NCBI GenBank assembly: GCA_958437935.1
Contig: CAUBPS010000004.1
Coordinates: forward strand, 62,001 to 126,000
Direction: 5' to 3'
Length of the DNA stretch: 64,000 nucleotides
From: an uncultured Collinsella sp.
Lineage (GTDB): Bacteria > Actinomycetota > Coriobacteriia > Coriobacteriales > Coriobacteriaceae
Below, one piece after another: positions 51,390-59,705 of this stretch. The position numbers and the translations under genes were made by a program. Positions within the stretch are counted from its first letter, which is position 1. The number at the start of each line of letters is the position of its first letter. The notes beneath the pieces were generated by a model. The model ran no database searches and had not been told where the DNA came from. It worked only from the letters and a program-made list of their open reading frames with translations.

Positions 51390-51702
51390 GGAGGCTGCGG
51401 CTGATTTGCTGTCACCGGTGACTCCTGGTGAGCTTCTCAAAGAGGAGTTTCTTGTTCCCATGGGTATTTCTCAATATCGCCTTGCTAAGGAGACCGGGAT
51501 TCCGGCTCAGCGTATCGGGCAGATTATTTTGGGGAGGCGCCGTGTGACGGCCGACACTGACCTCCGTCTTTGCCGTTATTTTGGCCTGACGGATGGTTAT
51601 TGGCTGCGCGCTCAGGTGGCGTTTGACCTTGAGGCCGAGAAAAGGCGGATTAAACCTGAGCTCGACAAAATCGCTCCTGTTCAGCAGGCCATCGCGCTGT
51701 AG
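51361..51702 (+). CDS. higA: HigA-family antitoxin
   Basis: A 113-residue XRE-type antitoxin/DNA-binding protein: TPGELLKEEFLVPMGISQYRLAKETGIPAQRIGQIILGRRRVTADTDLRLCRYFGLTDGYWLRAQ, the classic HigA helix-turn-helix with a C-terminal helical tail. ATG 51361 overlaps the toxin gene by 29 bases. It should bind HigB and repress the promoter through the palindrome at 51084-51096. Confidence 0.9.
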   Translation: MSKSSIIINEEAAADLLSPVTPGELLKEEFLVPMGISQYRLAKETGIPAQRIGQIILGRRRVTADTDLRLCRYFGLTDGYWLRAQVAFDLEAEKRRIKPELDKIAPVQQAIAL

Positions 51703-51728
51703 GGTCCAACGATGCGGAGTATGGAGTG

Positions 51729-52052
51729 ATGATGAGGCGCCAACGGTCTGCCGCATATAGTCCGGGTGGTTGCGGGTGTGGTTTGTTGTTGCTCCCAGTC
51801 GTTGCCGTGGGCATTGGCGTGATGTTTGCGCTTGCCGGTTTGGCTGCGGCGGCGCTCGTGTTGCTGATTGTCGCCATTGGCGTGACAATCTGGCTCTATC
51901 GCTGTCGCGAGCAGCGACGTGACAATGGTAAGTGCAATGTTGGATGGATCATCTTTTTGGTCATCGCCTACCTGTTGAGCATCAGCTATCTTGTGTTCTT
52001 TGTTTTGCTGATGGTCAGCACTTTTACCGGTGAATCTGTCACGGTGGGGTAA
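51729..52052 (+). CDS. Small membrane protein, function unknown
   Basis: A 107-residue protein with three hydrophobic segments (about 18-40, 42-57 and 72-98), a CGCG near the start and a Cys/Arg-rich turn between helices (YRCREQRRDNGKC). The ATG is spaced nine bases from GCGGAG. It follows higA by 26 bases but may not belong to that module. No family recognised. Confidence 0.6.
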   Translation: MMRRQRSAAYSPGGCGCGLLLLPVVAVGIGVMFALAGLAAAALVLLIVAIGVTIWLYRCREQRRDNGKCNVGWIIFLVIAYLLSISYLVFFVLLMVSTFTGESVTVG

Positions 52053-52083
52053 GCGTGCGTATTCCAAGCGTCGGATTTGCGGT

Positions 52084-52111
52084 TTGACTTTCATTTGAAT
52101 GTTCGTACAAT
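52084..52111 (+). promoter_or_regulatory. Promoter of the MFS transporter gene
   Basis: TTGACT (52084-52089), 16 bases, TACAAT (52106-52111), giving a leader of about 70 bases before the transporter start at 52191. Confidence 0.62.
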
Positions 52112-52190
52112 GGCCGTGGTCGAATCTAGAGACATCTTCGGCCGCGTGTCCTGTGCGCAGGGCATTTCCGAGTTTTGGAAAGAAAAAAGT

Positions 52191-53603
52191 ATGCAAGAGA
52201 ATAGGATCGATGCATTTGAGCGCAAGCTCAATGCCGGGCTCGTGCTATCCATCGTAGCGACGGGCATCATGTCATTTTCGGGCGTGTGCGTAGAGACGGC
52301 GATGAACGTCACGTTTCCAACGCTGATGCGCGAATTTGGGGTCAATACCGCAACTGTTCAGTGGCTCACCACGGCATATCTGCTGGTGCTTGCCGCCGTT
52401 GTCCCCGTATCGGGTTTCTTGAACCGGCGGTTTAAAACCAAGCACGTCTTTTGTTTCGCCATGGCGTTCTATATCGCGGGCATCGTGTGCGGTATGACGG
52501 CCCAGGTTTTTCCGGCATTATTGCTGGGACGTGTGCTCGAGGGAATCGGCACGGGCGTCGCGCTGCCACTCATGTTCAATATCATTACCGAGCAGGCGCC
52601 CCAGGAGCGCCTGGGCCTTATGATGGGCATCGGTTCATTGGTCACGGCCGTGGCACCTGCTGTGGGCCCGTCGGTGGGCGGATGGCTTTCCGAGACGTTT
52701 GGCTGGCGCGCGATTTTCGCCGCACTGCTTCCCCTGTTGCTCGTAGCTTATGTGTTGGGCATTTCTTCCATTCGTCAAAGCCATAAGGTTTCCCGCGAGT
52801 CGTTTGATGTTCCGGGGTGGCTGTGTCTTGCCGCATCGTTTGCGTGTCTGGTGCTTGCGGTCGATGAGGGGGCGAATCTTGGCTGGACGAGTCCGGCAAT
52901 CATCGTTTTGTTTGTCGCGTTTGTCATCCTACTGACCCTCTTTGTGCGCCGCGAGCGTTCGTGCGATGCGCCGTTAATCAATCTGGGTATTTTCGGTCGA
53001 CAGGGCTATGTGTTTGGATTGGGCGTTGCGGTGTCGCTGCAGTTTACCGTTTTGGGCTTCTCGTTTCTGCTGCCTTCCTTTGCCCAGCTCGTTTTGGGCG
53101 TGGGCCAGACGGAGGCCGGCTCGATTCTTCTGTGGGGCTGTCTGGTCGGTGCCGTCTTGGCTCCGTTTTCGGGGCAGCTGCTCGATCGATTTGGTGCTCG
53201 ACTCCCTATCATGCTCGGCGTCGGCCTTTCATTGCTTGCGACTTGCCTGTATGCAGCGATGATTACGCGCCTCTCGACGATGCAGCTGGCGTTGGTGTAT
53301 GTGGTGTTTGCCTCCGGACAAGGCCTCATGTACGGCAACAACATGACGTGTGCGTTGCGCTTTTTGCCCGCCGAGGTTAAGCCGGACGGCAATGCCATGT
53401 TTACGACCATGCAGCAGCTCTCGGGTGCTATCGGTACCAGTGTGATTGCCGCCGTGGTGAATGCCGCTCAGGACGGTGTTGCCGATTCGGCCATGGCGCA
53501 GGCGACGGCAAACGGTGCCCAGTCGGCGACGCTGGTGCTTGTCTGCGCGATGGCGCTCTCGTTTGTCTTTGCGCTGCTCGAGACGGGGCGGGCTCGCCGC
53601 TAG
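52191..53603 (+). CDS. MFS drug exporter (DHA2-like, 14-helix type)
   Basis: A 470-residue permease with about 14 hydrophobic helices. The N-terminal half shows QWLTTAYLLVLAAVVPVSGFLNRRFKTKHVF (motif A of the superfamily), LLGRVLEGIGTGVALPLMFNII and motif C-like SLVTAVAPAVGPSVGGWLSETFGWR, typical of H+-coupled multidrug antiporters of the EmrB/QacA group. The C-terminal half has GNNMTCALRFLPAEVKPDGNAMFTTMQQLSGAIGTS. The substrate is unknown. ATG 52191 is preceded by GGAAAG at slightly long spacing. No regulator gene adjoins. Confidence 0.88.
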   Translation: MQENRIDAFERKLNAGLVLSIVATGIMSFSGVCVETAMNVTFPTLMREFGVNTATVQWLTTAYLLVLAAVVPVSGFLNRRFKTKHVFCFAMAFYIAGIVCGMTAQVFPALLLGRVLEGIGTGVALPLMFNIITEQAPQERLGLMMGIGSLVTAVAPAVGPSVGGWLSETFGWRAIFAALLPLLLVAYVLGISSIRQSHKVSRESFDVPGWLCLAASFACLVLAVDEGANLGWTSPAIIVLFVAFVILLTLFVRRERSCDAPLINLGIFGRQGYVFGLGVAVSLQFTVLGFSFLLPSFAQLVLGVGQTEAGSILLWGCLVGAVLAPFSGQLLDRFGARLPIMLGVGLSLLATCLYAAMITRLSTMQLALVYVVFASGQGLMYGNNMTCALRFLPAEVKPDGNAMFTTMQQLSGAIGTSVIAAVVNAAQDGVADSAMAQATANGAQSATLVLVCAMALSFVFALLETGRARR

Positions 53604-53665
53604 TTCTTTCGCTGCTTGGCAATTTCATTTGCAGCCTTAGCTCTCAGCTAATGAATTCAAGTTCA

Positions 53666-53719
53666 ATCCTTCCTACGATGGGCTGTGTGCCGGCACGGTG
53701 GCCGGATCGTAGGAAGGAT
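53666..53719 (+). promoter_or_regulatory. Long hairpin burying the RBS of the FxLYD gene
   Basis: ATCCTTCCTACGAT (53666-53679) pairs perfectly with ATCGTAGGAAGGAT (53706-53719). The right arm contains GGAAGG, the ribosome binding site of the gene at 53725. As DNA it could be an operator. Confidence 0.65.
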
Positions 53720-53724
53720 GCATA

Positions 53725-54168
53725 ATGGCAAAAGAAGGAAAGAAGCCGATCGGTAAGATCGTTCTGGGCATAATCGTTGTGCTCGTTATCGTCGGCGCTG
53801 TGGGTTCCATGGGCGGCAACTCCTCTGACTCATCTACGGGCGATGTGTCGAAACCTGCCGAGGCATCGCAGCAGGCCGAAGAGCAACAAGAGCCGCAGGA
53901 GCCTTATACGATTGCCGACGAAGTCGAGGATACCTCTAATCAGTTCGCCTATAAGATCACGGGTACGCTGACCAATAACACGGACAAGGAAAAGAGCTAC
54001 ATTCAGATCGAGTACGTTTTGTATGATGCTGATGGCAACCAGGTTGGAACCGCCCTCGCGAACACCAATCATCTGAAGGCAGGTGGCTCCTGGAAGTTTG
54101 AGGCGCTCGGTACGGCGTCTCCCGATCAGGTCGCCAGCTGGGAGCGCTCGGATGTGAGCGGTTTCTAG
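53725..54168 (+). CDS. Membrane-anchored FxLYD-like domain protein
   Basis: A 147-residue protein: positive N-terminus, one membrane helix (IVLGIIVVLVIVGAVGSM), a Ser/Glu/Gln linker, and an exported beta domain (YKITGTLTNNTDKEKSYIQIEYVLYDADGNQVGTALANTNHLKAGGSWKFEA) of the FxLYD type found in envelope proteins. Function unknown. The ATG follows GGAAGG inside the hairpin described upstream. A helical regulator-like gene and a membrane kinase follow on the same strand. Confidence 0.78.
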   Translation: MAKEGKKPIGKIVLGIIVVLVIVGAVGSMGGNSSDSSTGDVSKPAEASQQAEEQQEPQEPYTIADEVEDTSNQFAYKITGTLTNNTDKEKSYIQIEYVLYDADGNQVGTALANTNHLKAGGSWKFEALGTASPDQVASWERSDVSGF

Positions 54169-54202
54169 CATGCTGTATATGCTTGGGGGGAGGTGAAGTC
54201 GT

Positions 54203-54625
54203 ATGCCCGATAAAAAGTTGACTGAGGAGCTGCTCAACGAGCTGCTCGATGCGCCGAGCATCGATGGCTATATCAAGGAACACGACTTTGCCGCCCCTTC
54301 GCTTTCGGACTACCTCCAGCAGTTACTGCAAGAGAAGGGTTTGGAGCGCTCTCGCGTGGTGCGTATGGCCGACCTCAACGAAACGTTCGGCTATCAGATC
54401 TTTACCGGCGCACGCCATCCGAGTCGCAATAAAGTGCTGCAAATTGCCTTTGCGATGGCGCTGTCGATGAAGGAGACCAACCGCGCACTGACGGCCGCCG
54501 GAGCCAGCGTTCTTAACTGTAAGGACCGGCGCGACGCCATCATCATCTTTTGCATTGATCGCGGCTGCAGCCTGCAAAAGGTTAACGAGGAGCTATATCG
54601 CTTTGGTGAGGAGACGGTCAGCTAG
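54203..54625 (+). CDS. Helix-turn-helix-like helical protein paired with a Ser/Thr kinase
   Basis: A 140-residue all-helical protein. Its central part, LERSRVVRMADLNETFGYQIFTGARHPSRNKVLQIAFAMALSMKETNRALTAAG in pieces, follows the XRE helix-turn-helix plan (recognition helix NETFGYQIF, then the conserved KVLQIAFAM), followed by a short regulatory end (INSIDRGCSLQKVNEELYRFG-like). The ATG follows GGGGGGAGG. It lies 95 bases before a kinase gene in the same direction; the kinase may act on it. This is inference from adjacency. Confidence 0.65.
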   Translation: MPDKKLTEELLNELLDAPSIDGYIKEHDFAAPSLSDYLQQLLQEKGLERSRVVRMADLNETFGYQIFTGARHPSRNKVLQIAFAMALSMKETNRALTAAGASVLNCKDRRDAIIIFCIDRGCSLQKVNEELYRFGEETVS

Positions 54626-54668
54626 CCGGTGGTGCCAAGCTTGGAACCGTTTAGGAAAGCCCTAAACG

Positions 54669-54706
54669 CGCAGGGCACGGATGCCGCAGGGCGCCCGTGC
54701 CCTGCG
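54669..54706 (+). other. Hairpin directly before the kinase gene
   Basis: CGCAGGGCACGG (54669-54680) pairs with CCGTGCCCTGCG (54695-54706), a perfect 12-bp stem six bases before an ATG. No T-run follows, and the kinase has no clear ribosome binding site, so the hairpin may affect translation or be the 3' end of the upstream transcript. Confidence 0.55.
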
Positions 54707-54720
54707 CTATTATGGACGCT

Positions 54721-56100
54721 ATGGATACTCAGGACCCAACATATTCCGACGATGAGCTGACTGCCGCGCTCGCTGAGCACCTGGCGTCGCTCGACCGTAA
54801 CGACAGCTATCGCGTTGATCGCGTGCTTAAGCGCTCGCCGGTCGAGACGACCGAGCTCGTGTATTTCGAAGGCTCTGGCGGCGGTTCGCTTGGACCTTTT
54901 GTGCGCAAGCGCATCGATGCGTCGGCGCAAATCGGTGGTGCCTATGAGCGCCTGTTTGCAGCCCAACGAGCGGGTCGAAGATTTGAGCACCTGCCCAGAA
55001 TCGTTGACTGTCGCCGCATCGGCGATGATCTCGGCGTGGTCATGGAGTATGTTGAAGGCGAGACGCTCGAGGCCTTAGTGGGGCGCTTGGGCGCGACGCC
55101 TGATTATGCGCATGAGTTATTTCCTGCTCTCTGCGATGCAGTGGGCGAGCTCCATACTGGTTTTGCGACGGCGGGGGAGCCGGCCTCGCCGGTAATCCAT
55201 CGCGACCTCAAGCCCTCGAACATCATCGTGTCGGGCGTGAGGTATGCGGCCGAGGCCGGCATGACCTTCTCATCGTTGGTGATTATCGATTTGGGAATTG
55301 CGCGCGTGTGGCGCGACGGCGCCGATGCCGATACCGTCAAGTTTGGTACGCGGCCCTACGCGCCGCCCGAGCAGTATGGGTTTGGGCAGACGAGCGTGCG
55401 CAGCGATGTGTATGCACTCGGCGCGCTTCTCTTCTTTTGCCTGACGGGGGCCGACCCTAAGCCGGGACGCGACATGCACGAACAATGCGAGATGCGCGGC
55501 GTTCCTTCTTCTCTGACCGATGTCATTTGCATGGCGATGGCGCTCGACCCAGCCAAGCGCTTTGCGAGCGCGGAGGCATTGGGGCGGGCGACGCGCGCGG
55601 CATACGACCTGAGTTGCCCTGTGCGACCTCCTGCGCCTGTGCCTGTTTGTACTCCGGCCTCGGAGACGGTGTTAACGCCCCAAGGGCTCCAGAGCCCCGC
55701 AGAGCTTCCTAAGCCTGCCGCCTCCGCTGCATTCGGTCTGCTTTCTCGCATTCCGGAGCCTCTGGGACGCATTTGGAATACGCTTGTCTGCCTCTCGTTG
55801 CTTGTATTCTTTGCCGGAAGCCACTTTGCCGTCTTTCACCCCACGGGAGCAAATCAAAGCTACCCGACGTGGCTTCTCATAATCGAGTACTTTTTCTTTG
55901 TCGACGGTCTCACGGTGCTTCTCCACTTCGCCGTGCTCGACAAGCGCCGCCTTCGTCGGCAATTCGCACTGCTCGACAGCTATCGCGGCAAGAAACTCGC
56001 GAAACTCTGGATTAAGGCATTGGGCGTGCTGCTCCTGTGCATGATCGTCATAGTTGCGGTTGCCAATGCGACCGGTGTCGTTGACACCTCTACCACCTAA
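54721..56100 (+). CDS. Membrane-anchored serine/threonine protein kinase
   Basis: A 459-residue Hanks-type kinase. Residues about 20-290 hold the kinase: VVMEYVEGETLEALVGRLG (hinge), VIHRDLKPSNIIV (catalytic loop), VIIDLGIARVW (DLG in place of DFG), KFGTRPYAPPEQYGFGQTSVRSDVYALGALLF (activation segment and subdomain IX). After a Pro-rich linker come two or three hydrophobic helices near the C-terminus. No PASTA domain, unlike the cell-division kinases. The glycine-rich loop is weak. ATG 54721 or an in-frame ATG at 54712 may start it. The neighbour at 54203 is a possible substrate. Confidence 0.85.
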   Translation: MDTQDPTYSDDELTAALAEHLASLDRNDSYRVDRVLKRSPVETTELVYFEGSGGGSLGPFVRKRIDASAQIGGAYERLFAAQRAGRRFEHLPRIVDCRRIGDDLGVVMEYVEGETLEALVGRLGATPDYAHELFPALCDAVGELHTGFATAGEPASPVIHRDLKPSNIIVSGVRYAAEAGMTFSSLVIIDLGIARVWRDGADADTVKFGTRPYAPPEQYGFGQTSVRSDVYALGALLFFCLTGADPKPGRDMHEQCEMRGVPSSLTDVICMAMALDPAKRFASAEALGRATRAAYDLSCPVRPPAPVPVCTPASETVLTPQGLQSPAELPKPAASAAFGLLSRIPEPLGRIWNTLVCLSLLVFFAGSHFAVFHPTGANQSYPTWLLIIEYFFFVDGLTVLLHFAVLDKRRLRRQFALLDSYRGKKLAKLWIKALGVLLLCMIVIVAVANATGVVDTSTT

Positions 56101-56103
56101 AAG

Positions 56104-56131
56104 AAAAGGGCCCCGTTTGGGGCCCTTTTCA
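56104..56131. terminator. Bidirectional terminator between kinase and murein-hydrolase genes
   Basis: AAAAGGGCCCC with GGGGCCCTTTT around GTTT; usable from both sides. Confidence 0.92.
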
Positions 56132-56138
56132 GCTGTAC

Positions 56139-57272
56139 TTAGATGCGGTTCATCTGAGCGGCGACCTTGTTGTACCAATCCTGCCACGTGGGCGGGCAGT
56201 ACTTTTTGGCCGCTGCCGGGGTAAGGGTGGAGCCGTAGTTGGCGCCCAGGTAGGCAACATGAGCGGAGATGCCTTCGCTCCAGCTGCCAAAGCTGCGCCA
56301 ACCGCCGCCACGAGCGCTCCAGCCCCAGGCGTTGTAGGAATTGGCGCAATAAGTGCCCTTGGTGCTCTCGATGCAGGCGATGGCGGGGGACCAACGGGGG
56401 TCGACACCGGTATTCCAAGCGGCGACGGCAAAGTTATAGCCCTGGCCTGCCATGGGGGAGCCGGCAAGATAATTGTCGATGCGGCTCGTCCACTCGTTGA
56501 TGAACGTATCGTAATCGGAGTTACCGGTATTGGCGTTGTTCACCGTGGTATCGATGGTGGTGTTGGTGTTGGTGGCCTGGCTGCTGGAATTGCTGCCGCT
56601 TACGCCCTCGCCCGAGAGCTTCTCGGCGGCAGCGGCCTTGTCGGCCTCAAGCTTGGCAAGCTCGGCGGCATTTTCCTGCTCGGCTTTTGCCTGCGCCTCG
56701 CTGCGGAGCTGCTGGGCCTGTGCCAGTGCATCCTCGGCGTTTTTCTGCTCTGCCTCAAGCTGCGACTTGGCCTGCTGGAGTTCGGCCTTGTTCTGCTCGA
56801 GTTCGGTTTGCATGTTGTTGAGCTCTTCGATCTCGTCGACGCTCGAGCTCGTGATCTGGTTGGTGTATTTGCAGGTGGTGATGAACTCGCCCAGGCTCTG
56901 CGCGTTGACCAGGAAGCTCACGATGGGATTGGTGCCCTTCTGGTACTTGTACAGATCGCGCATGGCGGAGCTTGCCTTGGCCTGCTGCTCGGGAAGCTTA
57001 GCCTCGATTTCCTCGATGCTCGCCTCGTTGGAGTCGATCTGCTTTTGCAGGTCGTCGAGTTTGGTGCGGGCATCGTTGTAGGCGCTCGTGGCGGCTTCGA
57101 TTTTTTGCTGCGCGGCGGAAAGCTGATCCTGCGTTGCCTGCGAGGCGGCATACGCCGCAACGGGGGAGAGCATCGGCGTGGCAGTCAGTGCGACAGCGAG
57201 TGCGGCGCTCGTGATGATACGAGCCGGCTTCGACGCGATGAGCGCTGCGACGCGATGATTCGAATGCTGCAT
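56139..57272 (-). CDS. Secreted coiled-coil murein hydrolase-like protein (PcsB/CwlO-type N-terminus, lysozyme-like C-terminus)
   Basis: A 377-residue exported protein. A long signal peptide (ASKPARIITSAALAVALTATPML with AYAA cleavage near residue 43) is followed by about 180 residues of coiled coil (TQDQLSAAQQKIEAA, LDDLQKQIDSNEASIEEIEAKL) typical of PcsB/CwlO-like division hydrolases, a Ser/Asn/Thr linker, and a C-terminal domain of about 130 residues with SPAIACIESTKGTYCANSYNAWGW and FGSWSEGISAHVAYL, similar to the glucosaminidase/transglycosylase lysozyme fold (Glu in CIES). It likely cuts murein during division. ATG 57272 has AGAGGG five bases before it. Confidence 0.82.
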   Translation of the reverse strand: MQHSNHRVAALIASKPARIITSAALAVALTATPMLSPVAAYAASQATQDQLSAAQQKIEAATSAYNDARTKLDDLQKQIDSNEASIEEIEAKLPEQQAKASSAMRDLYKYQKGTNPIVSFLVNAQSLGEFITTCKYTNQITSSSVDEIEELNNMQTELEQNKAELQQAKSQLEAEQKNAEDALAQAQQLRSEAQAKAEQENAAELAKLEADKAAAAEKLSGEGVSGSNSSSQATNTNTTIDTTVNNANTGNSDYDTFINEWTSRIDNYLAGSPMAGQGYNFAVAAWNTGVDPRWSPAIACIESTKGTYCANSYNAWGWSARGGGWRSFGSWSEGISAHVAYLGANYGSTLTPAAAKKYCPPTWQDWYNKVAAQMNRI

Positions 57273-57333
57273 CCAATCCCTCTGCAATCAATCGTAGGTT
57301 ATGGTTCGAACGGTATTCTACTACTGCTTTCGA

Positions 57334-57379
57334 CCTCAACTTGAACCTTAAAGGTTTCAAAGGGTCAAGTTGAACTTGA
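57334..57379 (-). promoter_or_regulatory. Cluster of palindromes upstream of the murein-hydrolase gene
   Basis: AACCTTAAAGGTT (57344-57356) and TCAAGTTGAACTTGA (57365-57379) are perfect palindromes, and the flanking TCAACTTGAACC/GGTCAAGTTGA form a longer dyad. The second resembles MerR/SoxR-type operators (CTTGAGG/CCTCAAG) only loosely. The 219-base gap between the two minus-strand genes contains no other gene. Confidence 0.5.
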
Positions 57380-57506
57380 GGCTTTGGCTTTGACCTGCAG
57401 TTATAGTGAATTGTTGAGAAACCATAGAGTTCAACTTTAACGTTACGGAACTCGGCCTGACCGCAGATTCACGCCGTAAGGGCTACTCCAACATGGGGTT
57501 TTGCAC

Positions 57507-58139
57507 CTATAGGGCTCCCTCGCGGCGAGCCTGCTCAACTTCTTCGAGCGCCTCGTCTGGGGTGAAGGAACAGGTGCCGTCGCCGAGCTTGACTGTTTGG
57601 ATATCGTCTCCGACATGCACCTCTCCGCCTCGAAGCACCACACCGAAAATGCCCTCGTGGGGAAAGATGCAATCACCGGCGAGATAGTAGATGGCACAGC
57701 GGGTGTGGCAGACCTTGCCGATCTGGCTGATCTCGATCAGAACGTCGTTGCCGATCTTGAGCTGTGTGCCCAAGGGGAGCGAAAGCAAGTTGATACCTTG
57801 TGTGGTGAAGTTCTCCCCAAAGTCGCCTTCGTGCACATCGAGCCCGCGATGCTGTGCCGTCTGGATTGATTCTGCGGCCAAAAACGAGACCTGGCGGTGC
57901 CAGTGCCCGGCGTGCGCATCGGAAGCGAGGCCAAACTGTTCAATGACGGTATCGTGCCCATCGGAGACGGGCGACTTGCGTGTGCCTTTGTGCGCCGACG
58001 TGTTAATCGAGACGATGCGGGCGGGCCTGTCGTAGGCATCGTTTGCCGTGCGTAGGGGAACGGCCGTTTGTGCGCGTTCCGCCAGCTCGCGTTTCGCGGC
58101 ATTGAGGATAGAGTTATCGGTCGGATGGTCTTGGGGCAC
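57507..58139 (-). CDS. MOSC domain protein
   Basis: A 210-residue MOSC-fold protein, related to molybdenum-cofactor sulfurase C-termini and YiiM. Visible parts are VSINTSAHKGTRKSPV near residue 45, FGLASDAHAGHWHRQVSFLA, GDFGENFTTQGINL, GTQLKIGNDVLIEISQIGKVC, and CHTRCAIYYLAGDCIFPHEGIFG. The MOSC signature Cys is within the last group. Stand-alone MOSC proteins reduce N-hydroxylated compounds or deliver sulfur to Mo cofactor; no Mo-cofactor genes are in the window, so the role is open. Confidence 0.85.
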   Translation of the reverse strand: MPQDHPTDNSILNAAKRELAERAQTAVPLRTANDAYDRPARIVSINTSAHKGTRKSPVSDGHDTVIEQFGLASDAHAGHWHRQVSFLAAESIQTAQHRGLDVHEGDFGENFTTQGINLLSLPLGTQLKIGNDVLIEISQIGKVCHTRCAIYYLAGDCIFPHEGIFGVVLRGGEVHVGDDIQTVKLGDGTCSFTPDEALEEVEQARREGAL

Positions 58140-58364
58140 GCGTGCGCCTTTCGCTTATGAGATTGACAGTATGTTGAATCCTACAACAACGGTAGGTTCA
58201 TTGCCCGTTGTCGTACAGCGGTGAGTGCCGTCTTTGCGCCGAGTTTGCTTCTCCGATTGCCATAGATACGGTGGAACTTTGGGCGTGGGCGGTTTGGCAC
58301 GCTAGAATGAATCGGTTGCACTAAGACCGCCCGTTGCGCGGGCAGTTCATGATAGGAAGTTTCC

Positions 58365-59621
58365 ATGGCATTGCAATTTACAGAGCGCGAGTTCATTCCC
58401 GTGCTGCTCGGCGGCGACATCAACGCCTATTCGGTGGCGCGTGCTTTCTACGAAGAGTATCAGGTCAAGAGTCTGGTCTTTGGCAAGTATCAGACGGGCC
58501 CTGCGTATCGAAGCCAGATTATCGACTACACGCCCAATGTCGACATCGATACCATGCCCGTGATGCTCAAGACCGTCAACGGCATCGCTCAGGCACATGC
58601 CGATAAGACGATTGTCCTGATGGGCTGCGGCGATAACTATGTTGCCCTGGTGGCTCAGGCAAAGGACGCCAATGAGCTGGCGGATAACATCGTTGCGCCC
58701 TACGCACCCTACAGCATGCTCGAGCAGTGCCAGAAGAAGGAGATCTTCTACGAGCTGTGCGAGAAGCATGGCGTGCCGTATCCGCATACGTTTACCTTTA
58801 CTGCGCAGATGCTCAACGCGCAAGGCGAGGCGCCGGCCGAGGTGCTCGACCAGATCGACTTCCCGTTCCCGATGATCCTGAAGCCGTCCGACGGCATCAT
58901 GTGGTGGCAGCATGAGTTCGAGGGCCAGAAGAAGGCTTATGAGATTGCCGATCGCGCCGAGCTGGAGCAGGTTATCCGTGACTCCTATGCTAGCGGCTAC
59001 ACCGACGACCTGATCTTGCAGGACCGCGTGCCCGGCAACGACGAGTACATGCGCGTGCTCACCAGCTATTCCGATCGCAACGGCAAGGTGCGCATGATGT
59101 GCCTGGGCCACGTGCTGCTCGAGGAGCATCAGCCCCATGGCGTTGGCAACCATGCCTGTATCATCACCGAACCCAACGACGAGCTCATGGGCGGCGTGCG
59201 CAAGCTGCTCGAGGACCTGAACTTTGTGGGTTATTCCAACTTTGACGTGAAGTATGACGAGCGCGATGGCTCGTTTAAGTTCTTCGACTTCAACACCCGT
59301 CAGGGCCGCAGCAACTACTACGTCACCAACAGCGGCTTTAACGTTGCCAAGTATGTGGTGGACGAGTATGTGTACAACCGCCCGTTTGAGCCGGAGTTTG
59401 TGACGGCGCAGAACGAGGCACTGTGGATGGTCGTCCCCATGGACGTCGTCGACAAGTACGTCAAGGATCCCGAGTTGCGCACGAAGGTACATCGCCTGGC
59501 CAAGGAGGGCAAGGGCGCCGATCCCTCGTTTATGAAGGGTGACTTTGTCTTTAACCGCTGGCTGCGCATGTGGCACACCAAACTGCGCCACTTTAAGCTG
59601 TTCAAGACGTATTACAAGTAG
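58365..59621 (+). CDS. D-aspartate ligase (ATP-grasp), peptidoglycan cross-bridge enzyme
   Basis: A 418-residue ATP-grasp ligase matching Enterococcus faecium D-aspartate ligase through most of its length: FIPVLLGGDINAYSVARAFYEEY, LMGCGDNYVALV, FYELCEKHGVPYPHTF, FPMILKPSDGIMWW, DLILQDRVPGNDEYMRV, MMCLGHVLLEEHQPHGVGNHA, VGYSNFDVKYDERDGSFKFFDFNTRQGRSNYYV. It would add D-Asp to the epsilon amino group of the stem-peptide diamino acid, forming the cross-bridge. It is followed by a racemase gene that supplies D-Asp. ATG 58365 follows ATAGGAAG. Confidence in the family is high; the exact amino acid is inferred. Confidence 0.85.
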   Translation: MALQFTEREFIPVLLGGDINAYSVARAFYEEYQVKSLVFGKYQTGPAYRSQIIDYTPNVDIDTMPVMLKTVNGIAQAHADKTIVLMGCGDNYVALVAQAKDANELADNIVAPYAPYSMLEQCQKKEIFYELCEKHGVPYPHTFTFTAQMLNAQGEAPAEVLDQIDFPFPMILKPSDGIMWWQHEFEGQKKAYEIADRAELEQVIRDSYASGYTDDLILQDRVPGNDEYMRVLTSYSDRNGKVRMMCLGHVLLEEHQPHGVGNHACIITEPNDELMGGVRKLLEDLNFVGYSNFDVKYDERDGSFKFFDFNTRQGRSNYYVTNSGFNVAKYVVDEYVYNRPFEPEFVTAQNEALWMVVPMDVVDKYVKDPELRTKVHRLAKEGKGADPSFMKGDFVFNRWLRMWHTKLRHFKLFKTYYK

Positions 59622-59705
59622 ATGAGTGCGGTGCCCGTCCGGTTTACATCGGGCGGGCGCGGGTATGATACGCGCAATTGCGCGGGCGTCACCAAGGAGG
59701 CGGCG

